Shown one piece after another: positions 1-7,550 of a DNA stretch of 64,000 nt. The notes beneath the pieces are model-generated. The model saw nothing but the letters and a program-made list of their open reading frames with translations, had not been told where the DNA came from and did no database searches. Position 1 is the first letter of the stretch. Each line of letters starts with the position of its first letter. The DNA comes from Campylobacterota bacterium (GTDB lineage Bacteria; Campylobacterota; Campylobacteria; Campylobacterales; Sulfurimonadaceae), in the NCBI GenBank assembly GCA_040752835.1, contig JBFMGG010000006.1:124001-188000 (forward strand), read 5' to 3'. The position numbers and the translations under genes are program-made.

Positions 1-20
1 TCAATCAAAAAGGTCAAACG

Positions 21-275
21 ATGAATGCATTGGAAATTTTGCAAAAGACACGATTACAGATAGAAGACGACCACAAGTTCGCTCAAGTGTACGATGCGGC
101 GATAGCCGAAGTTGAAGAACTCACAAAGCCAAAAACGTGTGAAACGTGTGAATATTCGGGGTATTTTTCCCCACATGATTCACTTGAATGTTTAAATATT
201 GATTGCAATTTCTATAGCTGTGATGTTGATTTAAATGATGGGTGCAATAAATACAAATCGAAGGGCCCCAAATGA
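21..275 (+). CDS. Small Cys-rich protein of the element
   Basis: An 84-residue protein of unknown function. The first half is a charged helix-like stretch. The second half carries a CxxC pair (CETC), then CLNIDC, a further Cys and GC, ending in a C-x-x-Y-type tail, which suggests a small zinc-binding fold. Its stop overlaps the ParA start in an ATGA, implying translational coupling. Similar Cys patterns occur in two other proteins of the element (2271-2753 and 4829-5038). Confidence 0.6.
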   Translation: MNALEILQKTRLQIEDDHKFAQVYDAAIAEVEELTKPKTCETCEYSGYFSPHDSLECLNIDCNFYSCDVDLNDGCNKYKSKGPK

Positions 276-886
276 ACATCACCCTCGCACACACCAAAGG
301 CGGTGTCGGAAAATCGACCGCCGCATGGCATCTGGCCCATGCATTCAGTCTGATCGGTCCGGTCGAGATCGTCGACATGGACTTCAACCAGACGCTCCAT
401 TACGTCAACATCATGGCGGGTCGACCGTTCACCGTCCATCAGCCGCGCAGCGTCGCAGAGCTGTACGACCTGATCGCCCGCACCACGCACGATGTGACGC
501 TCATCATGGATATCGGAGGCTTCGACAGCGATCTGAACCGTGCGGCGATCCGGCACAGCGACCACGTCGTGATCCCAATCACCCCAGACCGCGTGACCGA
601 GGTGCTCGGGTTCCGGACGTTTGACGCGATCCTCTCCGAACTGGACACCGTCGATACGCATTTCCACGTACTGTTCAACAACGTCCACGCCGCTACCCGC
701 AACTTCGACAAATTCAAAAAAGCGGTCAAGGGATCGCGCTTCACCATCCTGGACAGCGCCATCCGCTCGCGCAAAATCTACTACACCACGATGGGCAACG
801 GTCAGAGCGTTTTCAGCAGCATTGGAAACGCTCTGGCCCAAACCGAAATACTGGAGCTTAGAGATGAACTTAGACGCACTCGATAA
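272..886 (+). CDS. ParA-family partition ATPase
   Basis: A 204-residue deviant Walker-A ATPase. KGGVGKST is at residues 9-16, the A' motif around VDMDF at 34-38, and a Walker B-like LIMD ends near residue 80. Members bind ATP and DNA and move ParB-bound DNA. It is short for the family and has no N-terminal HTH, like the small ParA proteins of plasmids and phages. The ParB-like gene starts inside its 3' end (23-base overlap), the usual parAB arrangement. A role in maintaining an extrachromosomal form of the element is inferred. It could also be a ParA-like orphan with another cargo. Confidence 0.85.
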   Translation: MNITLAHTKGGVGKSTAAWHLAHAFSLIGPVEIVDMDFNQTLHYVNIMAGRPFTVHQPRSVAELYDLIARTTHDVTLIMDIGGFDSDLNRAAIRHSDHVVIPITPDRVTEVLGFRTFDAILSELDTVDTHFHVLFNNVHAATRNFDKFKKAVKGSRFTILDSAIRSRKIYYTTMGNGQSVFSSIGNALAQTEILELRDELRRTR

Positions 887-1679
887 CGCGGTCAGCGAAT
901 CCAAGCCCCGCACTTCCGGCATTACCGATCTGATGGAGATCGAGGTATCGAAGATATACCCAAACCCAGACCAGCCCCGCAAGAACTTCGATCCCGAATC
1001 GCTCGCCGAACTGGCCGAATCGATACGGGGCAAAGGGCTGATGCAGCCGATCGTAGTCGTGCGAAGAAACGGGGGGTGCTACATGATTGTAGCCGGGGAG
1101 CGTCGATATCGCGCACACCTGCTCAACAAGGCAATTACAATCCGAGCGATCGTGTCGGAGCGTGGTGAACTCGACGTTGACGAAATCGCCCTGATCGAAA
1201 ACATCCAGCGCGAGGACCTAACCGACTACGAAATCGCGATGGCGGTCGTGCGGCTGTGGGAAACCGGCAAGTACGATAAAAAACAGGATCTAGCCCGCGC
1301 GATATCCAAACCGCGCTCGTATCTCTCCAAAGCGTTCGGCCTCCTCAACCTCGACCCGGAGATCAGAGCCGACATCGAGGAGAACAAACGCGACACCGGA
1401 CTCTCCGTGCTCGAAGAACTGAGCCGAGTCGAGCCGGAAAAACAGCGCGAGGTCTATGACCGCTACAACGCCGGAGAGATCAAGAGGGATGAGTTCAAAG
1501 AGGCGGCGAAGCCGAAAGCAGAAAAGCCGATCGAACCTAAAAAAATAAAAGTCCAAAAAGAGGTTGCTGTCACACAAGGTGATGGTCGTTTGCTTTTTGG
1601 CGGGGATGATTTTCACCTGTTATTCCGGGAAGTGCAACCGTGGAAGAGATACAAAATCACCATCGAGGAGATCGGATGA
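864..1679 (+). CDS. ParB-family DNA-binding protein
   Basis: A 271-residue protein. Start ATG 864 has GGAG at 853-856; the frame is open upstream but that part lies inside parA. The ParB/Srx domain is seen as PNPDQPRKNF near residues 34-42 and the CTP-binding GERRYRAH at 78-85. An HTH region follows at about 120-160, where the LARAISKPRSYLSKA stretch fits ParB recognition helices. A Lys-rich linker near 218-235 precedes a short C-terminal domain. It should bind a parS-like site and act with the ParA upstream. I did not locate a convincing parS repeat in the window. Confidence 0.85.
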   Translation: MNLDALDNAVSESKPRTSGITDLMEIEVSKIYPNPDQPRKNFDPESLAELAESIRGKGLMQPIVVVRRNGGCYMIVAGERRYRAHLLNKAITIRAIVSERGELDVDEIALIENIQREDLTDYEIAMAVVRLWETGKYDKKQDLARAISKPRSYLSKAFGLLNLDPEIRADIEENKRDTGLSVLEELSRVEPEKQREVYDRYNAGEIKRDEFKEAAKPKAEKPIEPKKIKVQKEVAVTQGDGRLLFGGDDFHLLFREVQPWKRYKITIEEIG

Positions 1680-1831
1680 AGTACAGATCTATCAGCATCG
1701 GTGAAGCGGTGCGAATCCTCGAAGAAATAGAAAAGGAGAAACGATGTTTATTGCTTGGCAAGTCATTGAAACCAATTTTGAGAAGCTCCTCGATTGGTGT
1801 GAAAAATACGATCTCATGTAAGGCGGCGTAG
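1676..1831 (+). CDS. Small ORF after parB
   Basis: A 51-residue frame starting in an ATGA overlap with the parB stop. The N-terminal half (ISIGEAVRILEEIEKEKR) looks like a plausible helix, but the C-terminal part overlaps another small frame at 1744-1821 that has a better ribosome-binding site. Only one of the two may be real, or this one may be a remnant. No family recognised. Confidence 0.3.
   Translation: MKYRSISIGEAVRILEEIEKEKRCLLLGKSLKPILRSSSIGVKNTISCKAA
1744..1821 (+). CDS. 25-residue mini-ORF with good RBS
   Basis: A 25-residue frame (FIAWQVIETNFEKLL core) with AAGGAG ending 5 bases before ATG 1744, the strongest ribosome-binding site in this interval. It overlaps the 1676-1831 frame. 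The sequence is amphipathic and aromatic. Function unknown; it could be a leader peptide for the HTH gene that follows. Confidence 0.3.
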   Translation: MFIAWQVIETNFEKLLDWCEKYDLM

Positions 1832-2051
1832 ATGGATGAGTTTGTGTCTGTTGCGGAAATGATCGAGCGGATCAAAGATATCACTTGCAAACACAAGAGT
1901 GGTGTTTTTTTTGACAATGACGTCGCCAATTTGTTAAATATGAGGGGTAATGCTCTCGCATCTGCAAAAAAACGAAATCACCCCCCCCCTTAAACAAATC
2001 ATCAAATTCTGTCAACGCACAGGACTTGACCCCATGAAAATACTTTTTTAG
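1832..2051 (+). pseudogene. Phage-repressor-like HTH gene interrupted at a C9 tract (possibly phase-variable)
   Basis: From ATG 1832 the frame as given stops at 1991-1993, just after nine Cs (1981-1989), giving 53 residues ending HPPP. Removing one C makes a 72-residue protein ending LDPMKILF at TAG 2049-2051, directly before the GGAG of the next gene. That longer product fits the N-terminal HTH domain of phage CI-type repressors: an FFDNDVANLL helix, then ASAKKRN, then LKQIIKFCQRTGLDP, which parallels the family's K-R-N and D-F-C motifs. A T8 run also lies inside the gene (1905-1912). It is either an OFF phase variant, a decayed gene or a homopolymer sequencing error. Confidence 0.6.
1981..1989 (+). 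repeat. C9 homopolymer tract
   Basis: Nine consecutive Cs inside the HTH gene. In Campylobacter and Helicobacter, G/C tracts of this length are known slipped-strand contingency loci. With nine Cs the gene is out of frame; with eight or eleven it would be open to 2051. Confidence 0.9.
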
Positions 2052-2059
2052 GAGCAGAC

Positions 2060-2188
2060 ATGGAAGACCAACTCATAGGAGCCGCGCTGATCATATCCGT
2101 TATGGCCGTGATCGGAATATTATATGGATCAAAACGTAGATGGGGTGAAAACGCTCCAGGTGCGAAATATTCGAAGGCAAAAAAATGA
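2060..2188 (+). CDS. Tiny single-pass membrane protein
   Basis: A 42-residue protein, ATG 2060 preceded by GGAG at 2051-2054. Residues about 5-23 form one hydrophobic helix (LIGAALIISVMAVIGILY), followed by a basic tail. Its stop overlaps the next start in an ATGA. Function unknown; small membrane proteins of this kind are common in phage accessory regions. Confidence 0.5.
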   Translation: MEDQLIGAALIISVMAVIGILYGSKRRWGENAPGAKYSKAKK

Positions 2189-2301
2189 CCGTATTGATAG
2201 CGGTAATGCTGGTGCTGGCCGTACTGCTCGGCTGGTATGAAGAACACGAAAGAAAGAAAAAGGACTCACCATGCACAGATCAAACTTCCTCGAACTCGTA
2301 G
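2185..2301 (+). CDS. Tiny single-pass membrane protein
   Basis: A 38-residue protein starting in the ATGA overlap at 2185. It has an N-terminal hydrophobic helix (TVLIAVMLVLAVLLGW) and a polar, Lys-rich tail. The tail overlaps the start of the next gene by 31 bases. The tandem of two minimal membrane proteins recalls lysis-type pairs, but no lysis gene is nearby, so no function is assigned. Confidence 0.45.
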   Translation: MTVLIAVMLVLAVLLGWYEEHERKKKDSPCTDQTSSNS

Positions 2302-2753
2302 CCAAAGAGCGGACCCGCCAGATCGTCGAAAAGGGATACACCAGAGAGCATGACGATGAACATACCGACGGATCGCTGGCGGATGCCGGAGCATGCTACG
2401 GTGCTACCGTGCCGGTCTACAAACTCGGAGGCGAAATGTTCCCGGTCCGAACCCTGTATCCGTGGTGTCCCGTTTTCGATTCACGCCAAAAGCATGACCG
2501 TAAAACGAACCTGATCATCGGAGCCGCTTTTTTCATGGCGGAATACGACCGCATCGTCCGCGAAGAGCAAAAAGACACTCGATGCAGGGGGTGCAACTAT
2601 CTGTTATCGGACAATATCGGCACATGGTGCGCTCTTACAGTAATGCCTATGGGTGAGTACGATGCTAGATGCGAGCATTACTGCCTACCACCTTTTGAAA
2701 CGTCGGAAGATAACCCGTTGCTGAAATCGTTTAATCGGAGTTCGTATGAGTAA
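2271..2753 (+). CDS. Phage HDD-motif protein with Cys-rich C-terminus
   Basis: A 160-residue protein. The N-terminal half has ERTRQIVEKGYT, then EHDDEH, then a G-x-L-x-x-A-x-x-Y pattern and a later DR-x(3)-L-x-x-GAAFFMAE helix. I recognise this as a recurrent phage/prophage protein family of unknown biochemistry. The C-terminal part (about 103-140) has CxxC, a WC and a C-x-x-Y-C, suggesting a fused small zinc module. It overlaps the cytosine methyltransferase by 8 bases. Confidence 0.65.
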   Translation: MHRSNFLELVAKERTRQIVEKGYTREHDDEHTDGSLADAGACYGATVPVYKLGGEMFPVRTLYPWCPVFDSRQKHDRKTNLIIGAAFFMAEYDRIVREEQKDTRCRGCNYLLSDNIGTWCALTVMPMGEYDARCEHYCLPPFETSEDNPLLKSFNRSSYE

Positions 2754-4737
2754 AATCCAGCGCACTATGATCGACATGCTCGATCATTTCGACCCCGAGT
2801 TTGGGTTGATCGTGGATCTGTTCGCCGGAGGGGGCGGAGCATCTGAGGGGATACGTGCCGCGATCGGACGTGATCCTGACGTTGCGGTCAACCATGACCC
2901 GGATGCGGTTGCCATGCACCAGGTCAATCACCCCGATACGATCCACTTCACCGCGGACGTGTTCGAAGTCGATCCAAAAACTATCTTCCCGGAATACCCG
3001 GTCGGGCTGCTCTGGGCTTCGCCTGCATGTACCCACTTCTCTAAAGCACGCGGATCGAAGCCGGTCTGCAAACAGCTACGGTCCCTCGCATGGGTAGTCG
3101 TCAAATGGGCGAAGCTCAGACGACCGAAGATGATCTTCCTGGAGAACGTCGAGGAGTTCACCGACTGGGGTCCGGTCCTCGATGACGGCCAGCCATGCCC
3201 GGTGCGTAAAGGTGAGACGTTCAGCCGCTTCGTCGGAGAGCTCGAGAAGCTCGGGTATCAGGTAGAGTGGAGAGAGCTTCGCGCACATGAGTACGGAGCT
3301 CCGACAATCCGAAAACGTCTATTTATGGTCGCTACGTGCTACGGTAATGCCCCGGTATGGCCCGAAGCGACGCACGGTGGCAGCAAAGGTCTGAAACCGT
3401 ACCGAACCGCTGCGGACATCATCGACTGGTCGGTGCCGTCATACTCGATATTCATGACAAAAGAGCAGGTGCGCGAGCAAAAACTCCGCATCAACCGGCC
3501 GCTCAAAGATGCCTCACTAAGACGAATCGGAAAAGGGCTCAAGAAGTTTGTGATGCAAAGCAAAAATCCATACATTGTAGATCGGCCGTGGATCGTCAAA
3601 AACTACGGAGGTCCGAAAGGTGCGATCGGAAGTTCGATCGATAACCCGCTTGGTACCGTCACCACCGTCGACCATAATGCGCTCGCGACCGCCAACATGG
3701 CACCGTTTGTCACGACGTACTTCGGAGAACGCAACGGGGAAGCAGATGGGAGAGGTACTGCGATGGACAAACCGTTGTCGACAATCACCAGCGGAGGGAT
3801 GCGGCATGGTTTGGTTTCCGCAGAGGTTGCCCCATTCATCATGATGAACAATACCGGACACCCGGGCGGAGTCATGAATGACCCGCTGCATACGGTGACA
3901 ACCGGGAACCATCATGCGATGATATCGCCGGTTCTGATCGGCATCGACAACAAAAGCTCGAAGGGATCGTCGTGGGGTCCACTCGATCCGCTGACAACCA
4001 TCACGACCGAGAACCGTCACGCCCTGATCGAAAACGAAATGGTACAGCTCCTACACGTCGTTCGAGACTTCACAAGCTCGGTCGGCAGTCCGGTAGGCGA
4101 TCCGATCGGGACGATCACGACGAACGGAAACGGCAAAGCGGCGCTGTGCGTCTCCTATGCGATCAAATTCAGAGGAACCAACTACGGCTATCCGGTCGAT
4201 GAACCCGCCCACACGATCACAGCGGCCGGGACGCATCAGGGAATCGTTCAGACGTTCCTGAGTACCTACTACGGTCAGGGTCAGGATATAGGTCAGGACG
4301 TATCCGATCCGCTTCGTACCGTCGTCACAAAAGACCGTTTTGCAAAAGTGGACGTTGTTTTCGACCCGCTCACCGGAGCGTCGTGGGATATCGAAACGAT
4401 GGACCGTATCATCCAGGTACGCGAGTTCATCGCGCACTACTGCGGACCGGATCTGAGCGACGATGAGCGGATGGGTATCGTCACGATCGACGGGACCAAA
4501 TACCAAATCATCGACATCAAACTCCGGATGCTCAAACCCAGAGAGCTCTACAACGCTCAGGGCTTTCGCCCCGACTACATCATCGACCACACTTCGGACA
4601 AAAAGCCTATCCCAGGATACGCTCAGGTCAGAATGGTCGGAAACAGCGTATGCCCACCGGCCGCAGCGGCTCTGGTACGGGTCAACTTTGAGGCGTGGAA
4701 ACGCTTCGCAAACAACCCTGATTCTTTCGCGGCCTGA
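2746..4737 (+). CDS. Solitary C5-cytosine DNA methyltransferase with repeated recognition domain
   Basis: A 663-residue enzyme that should transfer methyl from SAM to cytosine C5. Motif I is VDLFAGGGGAS (about 23-33). Motif IV reads ASPACTHFS with catalytic Cys95 (SPxC instead of the usual PPC, a variant seen in phage-type enzymes). ENV is at 133-135 and the IRKRLFMV motif follows. The C-terminal half contains seven degenerate repeats of a D-P-L-x-T-I-T-T-x(2)-R-H-A-L type from about residue 295 to 545, before the final GYAQVRMVGNSVCPPAAAAL motif. No restriction endonuclease is nearby, so protection from host restriction is the likely role. Confidence 0.9.
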   Translation: MSKIQRTMIDMLDHFDPEFGLIVDLFAGGGGASEGIRAAIGRDPDVAVNHDPDAVAMHQVNHPDTIHFTADVFEVDPKTIFPEYPVGLLWASPACTHFSKARGSKPVCKQLRSLAWVVVKWAKLRRPKMIFLENVEEFTDWGPVLDDGQPCPVRKGETFSRFVGELEKLGYQVEWRELRAHEYGAPTIRKRLFMVATCYGNAPVWPEATHGGSKGLKPYRTAADIIDWSVPSYSIFMTKEQVREQKLRINRPLKDASLRRIGKGLKKFVMQSKNPYIVDRPWIVKNYGGPKGAIGSSIDNPLGTVTTVDHNALATANMAPFVTTYFGERNGEADGRGTAMDKPLSTITSGGMRHGLVSAEVAPFIMMNNTGHPGGVMNDPLHTVTTGNHHAMISPVLIGIDNKSSKGSSWGPLDPLTTITTENRHALIENEMVQLLHVVRDFTSSVGSPVGDPIGTITTNGNGKAALCVSYAIKFRGTNYGYPVDEPAHTITAAGTHQGIVQTFLSTYYGQGQDIGQDVSDPLRTVVTKDRFAKVDVVFDPLTGASWDIETMDRIIQVREFIAHYCGPDLSDDERMGIVTIDGTKYQIIDIKLRMLKPRELYNAQGFRPDYIIDHTSDKKPIPGYAQVRMVGNSVCPPAAAALVRVNFEAWKRFANNPDSFAA

Positions 4738-4828
4738 GCGCCGCACCCATCCCTGCCCCAGACTGAATACGTCCAACCATTCCGAACATCGACGGATTCA
4801 CTGTGAGACAATCGACAAAGGATTCACC

Positions 4829-5038
4829 ATGCCAAGAATACCAAAAAAATGCCTTACCTGTGGATTCTCTGATTTTGCCGACGACTATCTTGAGGAGCTG
4901 AAGTGTTATCACCCGGCACGGTGTATTGACGCTGGGCTGACCCAGCAAGACGGAGTGCATGCTGCAGAAGATGATATCTGCCCTCTGTACGTCACATCTG
5001 AAGCTGTAAAAGTGGATGCCAAAGCGGGGTGCTGGTAA
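4829..5038 (+). CDS. Small Cys-rich protein of the element
   Basis: A 69-residue protein starting at ATG 4829 behind AAAGGA. It has CLTC near the start, then LKCYHPARC and a C-terminal ICPLY, giving a CxxC...C...C...C-x-x-Y layout similar to the proteins at 21-275 and 2271-2753. A zinc-binding role is inferred. Its TAA overlaps the next ATG. Confidence 0.55.
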   Translation: MPRIPKKCLTCGFSDFADDYLEELKCYHPARCIDAGLTQQDGVHAAEDDICPLYVTSEAVKVDAKAGCW

Positions 5039-5241
5039 TGCGCCGGATGACCCACGGAGAAGCCTACGTTTTCAAACGCGAAAACATCGACTTCCGCAAA
5101 AACTTCATCCAGATACAAAAAACGCTGGGCAGACTCCCCCCTCCGATGAGCCGCCCGGACGCCATCGCCTACTACGGAAAAAAGATCAGAGACTACTTCG
5201 CCAAGGAATTGGGGAGTCATATCGAAAAGGAAACGAAATGA
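5038..5241 (+). CDS. Small hypothetical protein
   Basis: A 67-residue basic protein starting at ATG 5038, overlapping the stop of the upstream gene (an in-frame GTG at 5029 is an alternative). No family recognised. Features include a helix-forming C-terminal half (SRPDAIAYYGKKIRDYFAKE). Its stop overlaps the start of the Lys/Arg-rich gene in an ATGA. Confidence 0.5.
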   Translation: MRRMTHGEAYVFKRENIDFRKNFIQIQKTLGRLPPPMSRPDAIAYYGKKIRDYFAKELGSHIEKETK

Positions 5242-6134
5242 GTGCAAAACCAGCATTTACCTACGCACAGTACCTCAAATCAGTCGGCGGAGTCGCCGGT
5301 ATGACCGAACAGCAGTTCAACGAGGCGTTCGGCATAACTCCGGATGATGTGGTTCCACCGCTCCAGATCACCCCGAAGCGATCAGTATCGTCGTCGATCG
5401 ACAACCATGCCAAAATTGCCGCAGAGGCAAAAGAGCGCCGGAGAAAAAAGCCCGCAGCGGCCAAGGTTCCGAAAGAGCCGAAGCCGAAGAAAGACCATGT
5501 CGTGCAAGTCCACGAGATGATCAAAAAGCCGAAGAAAGAAAAAGTTCCAAAAGAGCCAAAGCCGAAAAAGGAAAAGGTCCCAAAAGAGCCGAAGCCGAAG
5601 TTCCGACCCCGCGGGAAATACTCAACACTATCCGAAGAAGAGCGAAGACTGATTCGCAACGCGCGGCAGAGAGAATACCGACGCAAACGCATGGAGTCCG
5701 GTGCGCCAAAGAGGACCTATACCGAGGAGCAACGGATCCGTCAGCGGGAATACTCAAAACAGTATTACCTCTCCAAGAAACAGGAGAACCCGGACTATGT
5801 CCGCCAAAAGCAGAAGGAACTCAGGGAGCGCATGAAGGCGGAGGGAAGATCGAACTACAAAAAAGTCCCGCCGGAACTACGCAAGAAAGCGGACTTCTCC
5901 TCGATGACCCTGGAACAGATCTCCGAGCACAAAAAGCGGAAGCAAAAAGAAGCCCAAGCGCGGCACTACCAGAAACACAAAGCAGTGCTCAACCAGAAGC
6001 GCAAACTGTACAAGTCCTCCTCGACCTACAAATCCAAGGAAGCGACGAAGGCGAGAGAACGCAGAGCGGCGAAGAAGTCACCCGAAGCGACTTCGACACC
6101 GCCGACGAGTGGTACGACTACCACCAGGCAATGA
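5238..6134 (+). CDS. Lys/Arg-rich repetitive protein A
   Basis: A 298-residue, very basic protein of unknown function starting in an ATGA overlap. It has a short non-basic head (about 1-45), a segment of about 50 residues nearly identical to the paralogue at 7023-7550, a run of KVPKEPKPKK-type repeats (about 75-118), and a long region of repeated basic helices (RQREYRRKR, RQREYSKQYY, RQKQKELRERMK types). This suggests a DNA- or RNA-binding, perhaps packaging or masking, protein. The frame ends in a Thr-rich tail that looks non-native; the overlapping frame there is better protein-like. It lies directly upstream of the adenine methyltransferase. Confidence 0.6.
   Translation: MSAKPAFTYAQYLKSVGGVAGMTEQQFNEAFGITPDDVVPPLQITPKRSVSSSIDNHAKIAAEAKERRRKKPAAAKVPKEPKPKKDHVVQVHEMIKKPKKEKVPKEPKPKKEKVPKEPKPKFRPRGKYSTLSEEERRLIRNARQREYRRKRMESGAPKRTYTEEQRIRQREYSKQYYLSKKQENPDYVRQKQKELRERMKAEGRSNYKKVPPELRKKADFSSMTLEQISEHKKRKQKEAQARHYQKHKAVLNQKRKLYKSSSTYKSKEATKARERRAAKKSPEATSTPPTSGTTTTRQ
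5352..5540 (+). repeat. Duplicated coding block, copy 1 (partner 7141-7329)
   Basis: About 190 bases here and at 7141-7329 are nearly identical, covering the ITPKRSVSSSIDNHAKIAAE segment to the HVVQVHEM region of both Lys/Arg-rich proteins. Flanking sequence in the two genes is unrelated or much more diverged, pointing to duplication or gene conversion of a module. Confidence 0.85.
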
Positions 6135-6155
6135 GAATATTGGAACAGATAAGGA
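6089..6155 (+). repeat. Duplicated 3' block, copy 1 (partner 7505-7571)
   Basis: A 67-base block shared almost exactly with 7505-7571, spanning the last codons of each Lys/Arg-rich gene, the TGA and the ribosome-binding region of the next gene. In the -1 frame both copies encode a DFDTADEW-x-DYHQAMRILEQI peptide. In copy 1 that frame stops in an ATGA overlap with the methyltransferase start at 6163. Confidence 0.85.
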
Positions 6156-6162
6156 GAACAGC

Positions 6163-7008
6163 ATGAGTAAACCGACACGACCACCGCTCAGATACCACGG
6201 CGGGAAGTGGCGCGTGGCTGACAGGATCATCGAACTCATGCCCCCACACATGACATACGTCGAACCATTCGGGGGGGGTGCTGGTGTGCTGTTGCGCAAA
6301 TCGCGAAGCAAAAACGAGATCTACAACGACCTCGACGGCGATATCGTCAATGTGTTCAGAGTACTCCGTGACCCGGTTGATTCTGCGAAACTCATTCAGC
6401 TGCTAGAACTGACACCGTTCGCTCGCGAAGAGATGAAGCTCGGTTGGGAAGATACTGACGATCCTGTAGAGCAGGCTCGCCGATGTATCGTCAGATCCCA
6501 TATGGGGTTCGGATCGGCCGGTGCCACAAAAGGACGCACCGGTTTCCGTGGGCTTGATCGATGCGAAGCATCTTTCAGCGCTCCGGCGAAACAATGGGAT
6601 GCCCTGCCGGATCACCTTCATGCGATCATCACACGTATGAAAGGGGTGGTCATCGAAAATATGGAAGCGGAGCGTCTGATCGATACCGTCGACCATGAAG
6701 GTACCTTTTTCTACGTCGACCCTCCTTATCTTCCTGAGACGCGGTCTTCTATGGATTCTGGTACAAAGTACTATCGCCACGAAATGACCGCAGAAGACCA
6801 TGAGCAGCTGCTAAAAAAACTTCTGCAGGTGAACGGGATGGTATTACTGTCCGGGTATGACTCCGATCTCTACAACGACATGCTCAAAGACTGGCGTATG
6901 ATCAGCTTCGATGCAAGAGCATCTTCCAAAGCAGGTACAGTCATTCGAAAAGAGTGCGTCTGGATCTCTCCGAACGCTGAACAGCCGAATTTATTCAATA
7001 TTTGGTGA
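6163..7008 (+). CDS. Solitary D12-class N6-adenine DNA methyltransferase (Dam-like)
   Basis: A 281-residue enzyme transferring methyl from SAM to adenine N6; start ATG 6163 has AAGGAG 7 bases upstream. The D12-family N-terminal YHGGKWRVA (11-19) and EPFGGGAGV (34-42) SAM-binding motifs and the catalytic DPPY at 186-189 are intact, and the length is normal. GATC or a related site is the likely target but cannot be proven from sequence. The Gly motif is written with a G8 tract (6271-6278) that could make the gene phase-variable; as given it is in frame. No partner nuclease is present. Confidence 0.9.
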   Translation: MSKPTRPPLRYHGGKWRVADRIIELMPPHMTYVEPFGGGAGVLLRKSRSKNEIYNDLDGDIVNVFRVLRDPVDSAKLIQLLELTPFAREEMKLGWEDTDDPVEQARRCIVRSHMGFGSAGATKGRTGFRGLDRCEASFSAPAKQWDALPDHLHAIITRMKGVVIENMEAERLIDTVDHEGTFFYVDPPYLPETRSSMDSGTKYYRHEMTAEDHEQLLKKLLQVNGMVLLSGYDSDLYNDMLKDWRMISFDARASSKAGTVIRKECVWISPNAEQPNLFNIW

Positions 7009-7022
7009 AAAAAGGATACGAA

Positions 7023-7550
7023 ATGAGCCCAAACCCGAAATTTACCTACGAAACCTACTGCGCCCAGATGCGCGAGCGCGGGCAGAAACCGATGATCCGC
7101 CGCGACTTCGACGCGATGATGGGATACGACCGCACGGGGCAACCGCCTCTACAGATCACCCCGAAGCGATCAGTATCGTCGTCGATCGACAACCATGCCA
7201 AAATCGCCGCAGAGGTAAAAGAGCGCCGGAGAAAAAAGCCCGAATCGGCCAAGGATCCGAAAGAGCCAAAGCCGAAAACAGATCATGTCGTGCAAGTCCA
7301 CGAGATGGTCAAAAAGCCGAAAAAACCGCGTCTCACTTTGGAACAAAAACGGGAGTGGAAACGCAACTACATGAAGAAATGGCGCAAGGACAACCCGAAA
7401 GCATCTTACGAGAGCGTGAAGCGATGGCGGGAGAACAACCCGGAACAGCATCGCAACTACAACCGAGAATGGAAGCGGAACCGATCGAAGAAGTTACCAG
7501 AGACGACTTCGACACCGCAGACGAGTGGCACGACTACCACCAGGCAATGA
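7023..7550 (+). CDS. Lys/Arg-rich repetitive protein B
   Basis: A 175-residue basic protein, paralogue of 5238-6134. Its head (about 1-43) differs. The next 50 or so residues nearly match the paralogue, and the C-terminal half has its own basic repeats (EWKRNYMKKWRKDNP, VKRWRENNPEQHRNYNREWKRN). The latter resemble the basic N-x(2)-P-x(3)-R spacing often seen near phage HNH proteins, but no HNH motif is present. ATG 7023 follows AAAGGA. Nucleic-acid binding is inferred. Confidence 0.6.
   Translation: MSPNPKFTYETYCAQMRERGQKPMIRRDFDAMMGYDRTGQPPLQITPKRSVSSSIDNHAKIAAEVKERRRKKPESAKDPKEPKPKTDHVVQVHEMVKKPKKPRLTLEQKREWKRNYMKKWRKDNPKASYESVKRWRENNPEQHRNYNREWKRNRSKKLPETTSTPQTSGTTTTRQ
7141..7329 (+). repeat. 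Duplicated coding block, copy 2 (partner 5352-5540)
   Basis: Second copy of the near-identical block shared by the two Lys/Arg-rich genes. The few differences are mostly single substitutions and no indel is needed to align the copies. Confidence 0.85.

Noticed and set aside
2060-2301. Two tiny membrane proteins as a holin/spanin-like lysis pair
   Set aside because: No lysin is nearby, no lipobox is present in the second protein and the genes sit among early-type functions.
2995-3050. SPACTHFS in place of PPCQxFS as a sign that the C5 methyltransferase is dead
   Set aside because: The catalytic Cys and the ENV and downstream motifs are intact, and SPxC variants occur in phage-type enzymes.
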